Positions 16,289 through 24,630 of a stretch of 27,461 bases of DNA are shown piece after piece (position 1 is the stretch's first letter; each line of letters opens with the position of its first letter). The notes under the pieces are model-generated. The model was not told the origin of the DNA, made no database searches, and was given only the letters and a program-made list of their open reading frames with translations. The position numbers and the translations under genes were made by a program. This stretch comes from an uncultured Bacilli bacterium (GTDB lineage Bacteria > Bacillota_I > Bacilli_A > RFN20 > CAG-288): the NCBI GenBank assembly GCA_934725685.1, contig CAKVBX010000023.1, positions 1 through 27,461 on the forward strand. The letters run 5' to 3'.

Positions 16289-18018
16289 AGAAGACATTCT
16301 TTCTCTTTTCTCTCTTCCTTTTTCTGACCTCCTGTTTCTCGGGAGGTATTTCCGGTGGTGGAAACATGACAGAAGAAAGAGATACGGAGGCGGAGAAGAC
16401 TGAGATGAAAACAGAAGAGAGAACCTTTGTTAAGGATGAGCAAGGATACTACATCCTCCCTTCCGATTTTCTGAAGGAAGGAAAAAAGGAAGAAGGGAAG
16501 CTGGATAGTGTCGTATCGTATGCCGATGCGGTGGAAGAAATGGCCTTTGAGGAATACCGCGTCTATCTGAATCAGCGGAAAGTGACGCCTTATCGGGTGA
16601 AAGTGGATACTTCCCACACCTTCAAGGCAATCGGGAATGCGAGAGAAGACAATGCCGTTCTCTCCCTTCGTCTAGCCGGTTATGTGAAAGTGACCATTCA
16701 ACTGAAACATCCGATTTATCGCGATCCGGTCATCCGTCCTCTGAGTTCTGCAATCGGGCTTGAACTCGACAAGGAATACCGTACGATTTCCTTCTATATC
16801 CATGAGAGCGGTCAGTATACCGTCGAGTTCAATGACTATATGACAAAGACACTCCATCTTTTCGTGGATGATTACAGGGAAGGGGAAGAGAAAATCTATC
16901 AGAACGATTCCTCTGTCCTATATTTTGCAAAAGGAATTCACGACCATGGTAACGATAGCCGGATTCCCGTCGATAATACGATTCGGCTGACGGATCAGAA
17001 AAAAACCGTCTATCTCGAAGAGGGGGCCGTTGTCCGCGCCTCCTTCTTTGCCTATTCCCTTGAGAATGTGAAAATCCTCGGTCATGGCATCATCGACGGC
17101 TCCGTCTTCACAAGGAACGCTACGACAAATGAACGTCAGATTCCCATTGATTTTCAGTACTGCAGAAATGTCACGATTCAGGATGTAATCTTCCTTGATC
17201 CGGCAGGCTGGTGTCTCAATCTTTATTTTCTCGATAAAGCGCTTGTCGACAATGTCAAAATCATCACCTCCCGTGCCAACGGAGATGGCATCTCCGTGCA
17301 GTCCTCTAAGAACGTGGAAGTGAAGAATTCTTTTGTCCGGACCTTTGACGACACTCTAGTCGTCAAGAACTATCCGAAGTACGGAAACTACTCCCAGGAA
17401 GGAGCGACGGAGAACATCTATTTTCATGACTGCATTCTGATTACGGATCTTGCGCAGAGTATGGAAGTCGGGTATGAGACAATCGGGGAAGTCATGAAGG
17501 ATATCCGCTTTGAGGATATTACGATACTCCACGCCTATCATCATGCCGTATTTTCCATCCACAATGCCAACAACGCAAACATCAACGCGGTGTCCTATAA
17601 GAATATCACGGTCGAGGATGCCGATATGGGTCAGGGAGATGGAAACGGCAAACTCCTTGAATTCAACGTGAAGCATTCTTCTATTTGGTCTGACAATTGG
17701 AAAACGACAAAACTTGGTTCTGTCTCTTTTGTCATAATGGAGAACATCAAGGTGACCGGAAAGGAAGGAATTATGTTGATTGAAGGAAGCCTCGATGAAA
17801 GAGACCATACTGCCCATAGGGTGAGTGGAGTGAAAATCACGGATTTTTCCCTCAACGGAACGAAAGTGAATGCTGCTTCTTTTTCCGTCGGTTCCTATGT
17901 CGATGACTTCTCTGTCAATGCGACAGAAAACGAGGCGACAGGTGCTTCCTCTGTTTCGAAAACCACCTTGGAGGAGGTGGCGGGCCGTTATTCCTCTTTT
18001 GTGGAGTATGTCTCCTGA
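16285..18018 (+). CDS. Beta-helix glycosidase-like lipoprotein (GH49/GH28 type)
   Basis: The 577-residue product has a lipobox LTSC (Cys17), a charged spacer, a beta-sandwich-like region (about 75-195), then a right-handed beta-helix with many NV.I, NI.F and DITI rungs (from about 240). The likely active site is D334 in NGDGIS and D355-D356 in RTFDDTLVVKN; the following stretch AQSMEVGYET fits clan GH-N. The pair is preceded by Phe rather than the Gly of GH28 GDD, which favours a GH49-like (dextranase or isopullulanase) relationship. It would act on the polysaccharide at the cell surface. It is the last gene of the first operon, joined by an ATGA overlap to the fusion gene, and a paralogue of the next gene. 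Confidence 0.75.
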   Translation: MKKTFFLFSLFLFLTSCFSGGISGGGNMTEERDTEAEKTEMKTEERTFVKDEQGYYILPSDFLKEGKKEEGKLDSVVSYADAVEEMAFEEYRVYLNQRKVTPYRVKVDTSHTFKAIGNAREDNAVLSLRLAGYVKVTIQLKHPIYRDPVIRPLSSAIGLELDKEYRTISFYIHESGQYTVEFNDYMTKTLHLFVDDYREGEEKIYQNDSSVLYFAKGIHDHGNDSRIPVDNTIRLTDQKKTVYLEEGAVVRASFFAYSLENVKILGHGIIDGSVFTRNATTNERQIPIDFQYCRNVTIQDVIFLDPAGWCLNLYFLDKALVDNVKIITSRANGDGISVQSSKNVEVKNSFVRTFDDTLVVKNYPKYGNYSQEGATENIYFHDCILITDLAQSMEVGYETIGEVMKDIRFEDITILHAYHHAVFSIHNANNANINAVSYKNITVEDADMGQGDGNGKLLEFNVKHSSIWSDNWKTTKLGSVSFVIMENIKVTGKEGIMLIEGSLDERDHTAHRVSGVKITDFSLNGTKVNAASFSVGSYVDDFSVNATENEATGASSVSKTTLEEVAGRYSSFVEYVS

Positions 18019-18029
18019 TATCGACGAAA

Positions 18030-18098
18030 AGCAGTTTTTTACACTTATATGCAGTTTTATGCAATTCAATGAAAGCGGTTTATCAACTACAATATAAG
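18030..18098 (+). promoter_or_regulatory. Second locus promoter with two GCAGT boxes and cre-like site
   Basis: GCAGTTTTTT at 18031 and GCAGTTTTAT at 18051 are again exactly 20 bp apart. A weak -35 (TTCAAT, 18065-18070) and TACAAT (18088-18093) are separated by 17 bp, and the spacer holds TGAAAGCGGTTTAT (18070-18083), which fits the cre/LacI-type consensus at about ten of twelve defined positions. Box-to--35 distance is 14 nt here and 13 nt in the first promoter. The layout points to the same activator and repressor controlling both. Confidence 0.6.
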
Positions 18099-18113
18099 CA
18101 CAATGGAGGTCAT

Positions 18114-20741
18114 ATGAAAGCGCTACATAAACATTTCTGTATTTCAATGCTTGTCGCAATGATGGTCATGGCCGGATGTTCCAAAGGTTCCGATACTTCC
18201 AGTACGGAGAACGGCGGAAACAATGCCGGAAGCCAGGCCAATCTCATCATTCCTGAAAATACGGTTACAAAGACCCGTCTTGTCACCTATCCCGGGCCTT
18301 CTATCTTCACAAGCTCCAGTCTTGCCAAGGTCGAAGTCGATGACAATGATATCTTCGTCTATGAGACGAGAGTCAATCATCGCCGTTCCTTCACCTGGGA
18401 ATACTCTCAGGACAAAGCTCCGGTTTCCATCTTCGATTTCGAAGGGAAGGTCCATGTGAAGGTCACAGTCCCTGAGACCGTGACTTCCTGCAAAGTCTCT
18501 CCTCTCGATTACGGAATCCAGACGACCTTCTCCGGCAACACGATCGAATTCGATCTTGACAATCCGACGAACTATGTCGTCGAGTACAACGATGATTCCA
18601 AGAAAGCAATCCACCTCTTCACCTCTCTTCCAGAAGAGAACCCCATCACGGAAGAAGAGGCGAAGAAAGATGACAACATCCTTTATTTCGGACCCGGTGT
18701 CTACAAAGTCGATTCTCTTCCGCTTCACTCCAATCAGACTATCTATCTCGCAGGAGGAAGCTATCTCTACGGACAGGCGCTCGGCGCTGACTTAGAGAAC
18801 ATCACCATCCGGGGAAGAGGTATCATCGACGGCGAAATCTATGAAAGACGCAGCGCAAGTGAAAAGGAAATCCCGATCGAACTGCAGCGTTGCAAGAATG
18901 TGAAGATCGAAGGAGTCACTCTGCTTGATCCTGCCGGATGGGCTGTCGCTATGGTAGACTCCGAAGATATCAGCATCGAAAACCTCAGAGTCATCTCGGC
19001 AAGGCCGAATGGCGATGGCATCTCCTTGCAGTCCTGCAAGAACACTTATGTCAAAGGTGGATTCATCCGTACCTGGGACGATTCCCTCGTCGTCAAGAAT
19101 GTCAACCGCGGAACGACAAAGGACATCACGTTCGACGGTGTCAGTGTCTGGACCGACCTCGCACAGAGTATGGAAGTGGGTTATGAGACCAACGGACCGA
19201 CAATGGACAACATCACCTTCAAGAACATCACGGTCATCCACAATTTCCATAAAGCATGCATGTCAATCCACAATTGCGACGATGCGACCATCACCGGCGT
19301 CCATTACGAAAACATCACTCTCGAAGACGGTTCGATGTTAGGAGATGTTCAGGATGACGGCATCAATGATTTCCTCATTGATATGACCATTGCCTTCAAT
19401 CCGGAATGGACCAAGTCGGAAGGAAGAAGAGGAAAAATCAAAGATGTCACCTTCAAGAACATCAAGGTCAATTCCCTCAAAGACTCCATCCTTTCGAGAA
19501 TGCAGGGTGAAAGTGAAGAATCCTCCATTGACAATGTGACCTTTGAAAATATCGTCATCGCCGGAAAGAAATGCAATTCCGAATCGGCACTGAAGATGAC
19601 AAAGAACACTTATGTCAACAATACCTATTATAAGGATAATAAGGAAACGGCTGGTGCGATGCTCACTCTTGCTTATAAGAACGAGGCGGAGGGCACTTCT
19701 CCGGAAGTGACGAATAAGGAAGGCATCCAGCAGGAGGGCATTAGCGTTCCTGAGATGCTCCGCCAGCCAGACAGCCTTGCCTATATCGGAGAGAAGAGTA
19801 CCTTTGATAAGGCAAAGGTTACTGTCACCCACGGAAAAGGTACGACCAACAAAGCTGAGTATGATGACAAGACCGGCGATTATGCCTCCGGAAATGGAAA
19901 TAAGCTGATCGACGGAAACAGAGAAGAATCCATCGCTTTCAAGGATTATACCGGCGAAGAGGATGAGTTCATCGCCGTGACGGTCGAGTTCGGAGAACTG
20001 ACCAATCTCGGAGTCTTAAGAGTCCTTGAAGACAAGAACAATCCGATTTTCCATCGCTACAATATCTCACTTTATGCAAGGAAGATGAAGTCGGACGGCG
20101 TCACCGAGAATCCGAACTTCGTGAGACTGCTTTCTGCTACGGATTATGAAATCACGCCGACAAGCGGCAATTATGTCGACATCAATTTCACGGCCACCAA
20201 TTATCTCGCACTCCAGCTCCGTTTCTTCCGCAAGAGCGGACTGGGTTACGCCAATAAGCTGACCGTCTCCGAAATTGAGTTCTATCAGCCTTCCCTCACT
20301 TATAACAAATCCATCGTCTACTCCACGGAACATAATGATGTTTACAATGTCGAAAGACTTGTTGACGGCAATAAGGACGGAACATCCTATTATGAATCTA
20401 AGTCGCTCCCGGCTGAAGTCGTCATCGATCTTGCCAATGTCTATACGCTCAACTGTATCGTCATGTTCCTTCCCGGCAACATGGCTTGGACTACCAGGGT
20501 GGAGAATATCGAGATTCTCTACTCCGACTCCAACACCAGTTTCGAGAAGGATAAGACGACGTTTGAGGTTCTTGCTCCGGCAACGGATTACACGTTCAAT
20601 CCAGAATCAGGAAATATGAACAAAATCGATGTCAAAGACAAAAACATCAAGGCGCGCTTCATCAAAATTGTCATCAATACGAACAGTGCTCTCGGCAATT
20701 ACGGAGCGCAGCTGTCCGAATTCAATGTCTACGGAAAATAA
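18114..20741 (+). CDS. Beta-helix glycosidase-like lipoprotein with two discoidin-like domains
   Basis: The 875-residue product starts with a signal peptide and lipobox MAGC (Cys22). A beta-sandwich-like region (about 45-170) leads to a beta-helix (about 188-560) that closely matches the previous gene: GRGIIDGEIYERR, LLDPAGWAV, D301 in NGDGIS and D322-D323 in RTWDDSLVVKN, with the same 21-residue spacing. The C-terminus carries two F5/8-type C (CBM32-like) modules at about 575-725 and 728-875, each with a LIDGN or LVDGN opening and a closing E-x-x-F-Y/V strand (EIEFYQP, EFNVYG), suggesting binding to glycan. An endo-acting alpha-glucanase role is inferred from the neighbouring GH65 genes. The ATG at 18114 has GGAGGT just before it; an in-frame ATG at 18069 lies inside the promoter and is rejected. 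Confidence 0.78.
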   Translation: MKALHKHFCISMLVAMMVMAGCSKGSDTSSTENGGNNAGSQANLIIPENTVTKTRLVTYPGPSIFTSSSLAKVEVDDNDIFVYETRVNHRRSFTWEYSQDKAPVSIFDFEGKVHVKVTVPETVTSCKVSPLDYGIQTTFSGNTIEFDLDNPTNYVVEYNDDSKKAIHLFTSLPEENPITEEEAKKDDNILYFGPGVYKVDSLPLHSNQTIYLAGGSYLYGQALGADLENITIRGRGIIDGEIYERRSASEKEIPIELQRCKNVKIEGVTLLDPAGWAVAMVDSEDISIENLRVISARPNGDGISLQSCKNTYVKGGFIRTWDDSLVVKNVNRGTTKDITFDGVSVWTDLAQSMEVGYETNGPTMDNITFKNITVIHNFHKACMSIHNCDDATITGVHYENITLEDGSMLGDVQDDGINDFLIDMTIAFNPEWTKSEGRRGKIKDVTFKNIKVNSLKDSILSRMQGESEESSIDNVTFENIVIAGKKCNSESALKMTKNTYVNNTYYKDNKETAGAMLTLAYKNEAEGTSPEVTNKEGIQQEGISVPEMLRQPDSLAYIGEKSTFDKAKVTVTHGKGTTNKAEYDDKTGDYASGNGNKLIDGNREESIAFKDYTGEEDEFIAVTVEFGELTNLGVLRVLEDKNNPIFHRYNISLYARKMKSDGVTENPNFVRLLSATDYEITPTSGNYVDINFTATNYLALQLRFFRKSGLGYANKLTVSEIEFYQPSLTYNKSIVYSTEHNDVYNVERLVDGNKDGTSYYESKSLPAEVVIDLANVYTLNCIVMFLPGNMAWTTRVENIEILYSDSNTSFEKDKTTFEVLAPATDYTFNPESGNMNKIDVKDKNIKARFIKIVINTNSALGNYGAQLSEFNVYGK

Positions 20742-20783
20742 TCTCATTGTACCAAATAGGAGGAATTAACAAAGAAAAATGTT

Positions 20784-23366
20784 GTGACGTTGCTGGCTTT
20801 ATTCGCAATGGCCGGCGGACTTGTCGCCTGTGGTGACAAGACTTCTGAGACTCCGACCGATACGGCCAGGCCGACGGAGACGACTAAGCCGACGGAGACG
20901 ACTAAGCCGACGGAACCGAATCCGGATAAAGGCTATGACAACCTCGCACCCGACCTTTCTAACGATTCCGTCCCTGCTCCGACAAAGGACGCTGCAGAAG
21001 AGGAAAGTCTTGCCGAAGGCGCCGAAGTCCGTTCTTATCAGTCCGCTTCCGATACGATGGTCAACGATTTCTCTGCTCCTGCCGCTGACAATGCTTTCAC
21101 CGGTGATGCCACTCAGGTGAAAGTCCCCTATCTCCATGTCCGTGTCAACACCAGCAACGATGTCGCCCCGGTCAGCGAAGATGCCTCCATTTATAAGGCT
21201 GCGACCGGCGCCTATGATATCGACAAAGGCTATTCCATCGGCTTCCGTATGAGACTTGCCGACAGCAAGACCATCGACAACAATCATCTCGTCCTTGCCC
21301 TCCGTGGTTCCGATGACTATAAGACCTTCCCGATTGCCCTCTCTAAGGCCAAAGATCCGGATGGTGAAGCTCTTCCTACCCTTTCCGGCGAATATCAGGA
21401 TTTCGTCATTTCTCCGATGGCGACCCTCGAGAACGAGGAGACTCCTTATGCCACCAAGGATGGCGGATATTCTTCTCTGAAGGTCCTCGATGAGATTCTC
21501 GGCTTCCATCTCTATGCCGCCGGCAATGCCGACTGCACCATTGACATCGAATCTGTTTTCCTTCGTAAGGAAGGCGCCGAAGATGTCATCCTCGACAATT
21601 TCGAACATGCTAAACCAAATGACGGCGATCCGAACCTCTGGTGGAGAGATTCCACCGGCGAAATCATCCACCGTCATGCGGTCATCAAGAACGCCGGTAC
21701 GTTCACGCAGTCTTTCACTGCCGATCAGAAGCTTTCCAATGTTGTCCTCGACATCAAGGGCGATACGACCGGAACTTCCGTTTCCTTCATCGAAGGCTCC
21801 AATGTCACGACCAAAGCCTGGGCTGACTTGAAGAACAGCGAAGGAAATGCTGTCGCCAGCGCTCTCAAGAATAGCTATAATCCTCTCGTCATCAACCTCG
21901 AAAAGTCCGGCTTCACAGGTGCTGTGACTGCTATCCGCATCACTTCCACGACCGAAGTCAGCGTCGATCAGATTTTCTTCTCCGATTTGATCAGCCGCAT
22001 TGCCGAAGAGTATCCTGTCATCGATGTCAGAAACCGCAAGGTCTTCGATGACTTCAACAGAAATCAGACTGGAATCAACGGCGATTATGAAGCTTCCAAC
22101 GCTTCTGAGGTCGTAAAGAATGCCGGCCTTGATTATGTCCTTTCCTACAACAACTCTGACAAGATCACCATCGATGGCAGCAAGGCCGTCATCGATGCCA
22201 CTACGCTTGCTGCTGACGATTATGTCAACCTCAAGATCGGCAGTGACAAGCATGCAAGAACCAATGAAGATTTCCTTGTCTTCTCTGTGAAGATGGAAGA
22301 TGGTGCCACCATGGATAACTTCCGCTTTGTCGATAATGGTAACGCTTATTATGCCAATGACTGGAAGGCCGGCTATGGTGTGAGATCCCTCGATACTCCT
22401 TACGCGAGTGAAAACGGATTCTCCCTCTATGTTCTCGATCTCTCTGAAATGGGAGCCGCTGTCTCCAACACCATGGATCTCTATTATTCTGGTACTGGCA
22501 AATTCATGATTGATGAGATTTTCTTCGCCAATGAGTATCTTGATTTGGAGCAGGTCGGTGAGACCAAAACGGTTAACAAAAAATTTGAAAGCCTCGCTGG
22601 TTATGCCGGCGGTGAAGGCTTCAATACTGCCGCTCCTGTTGTCGGAATTACTCTGAAAGGTGATGGCGAAGAGGCGACGCTTCAGACTGTCCGCTTTGCC
22701 TATGCCGGCGATGTCCGTTGGGTTAAGGATCATCAGATTTTTGACCAGTATGGCCATGAAATCGACGCTGATCATGTCATCTCCGCTGAAGGCGAGACCT
22801 TCTATATTTCCATCGAGGATTCCGGCTGGGAATATGACGGAACCGAGAAGGAATTCTATGCCCATTTCGGGAATGAAACCGCAAAGGGATCCATCGAACT
22901 GGTCTCTTTTGCCGGATTCACTGCAAAAGCCACGGAATATAATCTCGGAATTGAGAACAAGGCTACGAGTGCCAACGGTTATACCTATATCGGATGGCTC
23001 GGTAATAAACGCACTTCCGCCGATCAGCTGTATCTGAAGCTGAAAGTGAAAGGCGATGGAAAGGCTACGCTCGATAATCTCCGTATTGGCAATGGCCAGG
23101 GTGAATGGTGGTACAACACCGATAACAATTCCGCCCGCAATCAGTTGGTTCTCGAAGACGGAAGCGTTCCTGCTATCCATCACGCAATCTCTGCGGAAGG
23201 CGAAACCATTCTCATCGATCTTTCTGCTTCCGGAGTTGCCTTAAATGGCGAGGCCCATCTTCATTATTCCGATGCGGCCGGCGGCATTCTCACCTTTGAG
23301 TCTGTCACACTTCTTGCCTGTCGTCCTACCTATAACGCCGTCTACGAAACCGTCTATCACGCTTAA
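20784..23366 (+). CDS. Large multi-module surface lipoprotein, probably glycan-binding
   Basis: From the GTG used here the product has 860 residues: a hydrophobic signal with Cys16 (GLVAC), a Thr/Pro/Glu linker with short repeats, then about five beta-rich modules of 110-200 residues, each closing with a similar strand (TIDIESVFLR, SVDQIFFSD, MIDEIFFAN, GSIELVSFAG, TFESVTLLA). No catalytic motif is seen, so I read it as a carbohydrate-binding scaffold; the family is unrecognised. AGGAGG (20758-20763) points to a start near 20771, where the frame reads ACA-AAG-AAA-AAT; inserting two bases would restore ATG-AAG-AAA-AAT and a normal KKN signal peptide. So the start codon appears lost or misread. 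It follows the discoidin gene by about 40 nt, probably on one mRNA. Confidence 0.7.
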   Translation: MTLLALFAMAGGLVACGDKTSETPTDTARPTETTKPTETTKPTEPNPDKGYDNLAPDLSNDSVPAPTKDAAEEESLAEGAEVRSYQSASDTMVNDFSAPAADNAFTGDATQVKVPYLHVRVNTSNDVAPVSEDASIYKAATGAYDIDKGYSIGFRMRLADSKTIDNNHLVLALRGSDDYKTFPIALSKAKDPDGEALPTLSGEYQDFVISPMATLENEETPYATKDGGYSSLKVLDEILGFHLYAAGNADCTIDIESVFLRKEGAEDVILDNFEHAKPNDGDPNLWWRDSTGEIIHRHAVIKNAGTFTQSFTADQKLSNVVLDIKGDTTGTSVSFIEGSNVTTKAWADLKNSEGNAVASALKNSYNPLVINLEKSGFTGAVTAIRITSTTEVSVDQIFFSDLISRIAEEYPVIDVRNRKVFDDFNRNQTGINGDYEASNASEVVKNAGLDYVLSYNNSDKITIDGSKAVIDATTLAADDYVNLKIGSDKHARTNEDFLVFSVKMEDGATMDNFRFVDNGNAYYANDWKAGYGVRSLDTPYASENGFSLYVLDLSEMGAAVSNTMDLYYSGTGKFMIDEIFFANEYLDLEQVGETKTVNKKFESLAGYAGGEGFNTAAPVVGITLKGDGEEATLQTVRFAYAGDVRWVKDHQIFDQYGHEIDADHVISAEGETFYISIEDSGWEYDGTEKEFYAHFGNETAKGSIELVSFAGFTAKATEYNLGIENKATSANGYTYIGWLGNKRTSADQLYLKLKVKGDGKATLDNLRIGNGQGEWWYNTDNNSARNQLVLEDGSVPAIHHAISAEGETILIDLSASGVALNGEAHLHYSDAAGGILTFESVTLLACRPTYNAVYETVYHA
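20871..20906 (+). repeat. Two perfect 18-bp tandem repeats in the linker
   Basis: CCGACGGAGACGACTAAG occurs twice in a row, followed by a partial third copy. It encodes the PTETTK repeats of the lipoprotein linker and is a site where length could vary by slippage in whole codons. Confidence 0.85.
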
Positions 23367-23386
23367 TTTCCGTATTGTCTTGTAGT

Positions 23387-23419
23387 AAAATATAGGCAGC
23401 TAAGCTGCCTATATTTTTT
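23387..23419 (+). terminator. Strong terminator ending the glycan operon
   Basis: A perfect 14-bp stem (23387-23400 with 23404-23417), loop TAA, runs into a T-tract. It lies 20 nt after the multi-module lipoprotein stop and 14 nt before the regulator gene, so it separates the structural genes from the two-component pair. Confidence 0.9.
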
Positions 23420-23433
23420 CGAAAACGTGAATC

Positions 23434-24630
23434 ATGTATCGAATCGGAATCCTGGATGACGAGTATCTCACTTGTCTCGGTCTTGCCAAAGCCGTTGATT
23501 GGTCCACAATCGATGTGGAAGTGGCTTTTACGTGCCAGGACGGAAAGCGGGGATTGGAGATGATACGGAAGAAGAAACCGGATCTGGTTCTCACTGATAT
23601 TCGTATGCCTGGGCTCAGCGGCGTTGATCTTGTGAAGGAGCTGAGGAAGGATGGTTTCGAAGGGGAAATCATCGTTCTAACTGCTTATAAAGAGTTCGAT
23701 TATGCGGTGGAAACCTATCGGTCCGGTATTTTCTCCTATCTTTTGAAACCGGTCGATAACGACGAACTCCTGAAGGTCACACAAGAGGCAATTCTTCATC
23801 TTAAGACGAAGAGAAGAGAGGAGGAGAGAAGAAAATCTATGGAGGAAAATCTTTCCGTCATGGAATCCGATTTCTTCTATCGCCTTTTCCATAACATCAC
23901 GAAGGAAGAATTTCTCGAAAGTGAGAAAAATTTCTCGTTCAAGGTGTATCCTTCCGGTATTTTGTTCCTTCTGAAGAAGGAAAACAAAGAAGACAACTAT
24001 CCGCTCAAAGAAGCCGGGCATCTTCTTGCTTCTGCTCTTTCGGATGAAGGAATTGCTTTCCTGGAACGGGCGGAAGAAAATTCCTATTATCTTTTCCTTG
24101 ATTCCTCGGATATGGAGAAAGTCCTATCGACTTTGATGCGTGCGTTCTCTCTTTTGGAAGAGAAGACGGACACTATCTTCACCGGTGCCTTGGCCTCCTA
24201 TTCCTCTCCGATTGAAATCTCACGTGCCTATTCCATCGACAAAGAATGCATCAAGAATAAACTCTACTATGGCTTCAACACCATCGAAATCGAAAAGAAG
24301 AGCAATCTGTCCAACCGCCATTATGTTGCCATTCAGGATTTCTATCGTATCCTTTCTCAGCATTATCAGGATGATCTCTCCGTCTCTGCCGTCTCCGAGA
24401 TGATGAATGTCTCGGATTCTTATCTGATGCATCTGTTACGGAAATCATTGGGAAGAACCTTCAATGATATTCTGACGGACTACCGGATTGCCATCGCCAA
24501 GAAACTTCTTCGGGAAGGCAAGTTCCGTGTCAACGAAGTGGCAGATAAAGTTGGCTACAACGATGAGAAGTATTTTTCTCGCGTTTTCAAGAAGCGGGTG
24601 GGTGTCTCCCCGAGTGAGTATACGGAATGA
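23434..24630 (+). CDS. YesN-type response regulator with AraC DNA-binding domain
   Basis: The 398-residue protein has a receiver domain (1 to about 120) with acidic D8-D9, phospho-acceptor D55 in LTDIRMPG, a conserved Thr in VLTAYKEFDYA and Lys in LLKPVDNDEL. A middle region (about 130-295) resembles the spacer of YesN proteins. The C-terminus (about 300-398) is a double helix-turn-helix AraC domain ending KKRVGVSPSEY. Phosphorylated by the kinase encoded next, it would activate the glycan genes, plausibly through the paired GCAGT boxes at 6709 and 18031. The ATG has no Shine-Dalgarno and follows the terminator T-run by only 14 nt, so its promoter is unclear. An ATGA overlap links it to the kinase gene. 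Confidence 0.93.
   Translation: MYRIGILDDEYLTCLGLAKAVDWSTIDVEVAFTCQDGKRGLEMIRKKKPDLVLTDIRMPGLSGVDLVKELRKDGFEGEIIVLTAYKEFDYAVETYRSGIFSYLLKPVDNDELLKVTQEAILHLKTKRREEERRKSMEENLSVMESDFFYRLFHNITKEEFLESEKNFSFKVYPSGILFLLKKENKEDNYPLKEAGHLLASALSDEGIAFLERAEENSYYLFLDSSDMEKVLSTLMRAFSLLEEKTDTIFTGALASYSSPIEISRAYSIDKECIKNKLYYGFNTIEIEKKSNLSNRHYVAIQDFYRILSQHYQDDLSVSAVSEMMNVSDSYLMHLLRKSLGRTFNDILTDYRIAIAKKLLREGKFRVNEVADKVGYNDEKYFSRVFKKRVGVSPSEYTE

Noticed and set aside
18069..18113. Earlier in-frame ATG for the discoidin-bearing lipoprotein
   Set aside because: It lies within the promoter elements and would bury the lipoprotein signal; the ATG at 18114 has GGAGGT just before it.
20799..23183. A 794-codon open frame on the minus strand opposite the multi-module lipoprotein
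   Set aside because: It mirrors the strong codon bias of the plus-strand gene, has no ribosome site, and its translation lacks recognisable domains, while the plus-strand product has a signal peptide and repeated modules.
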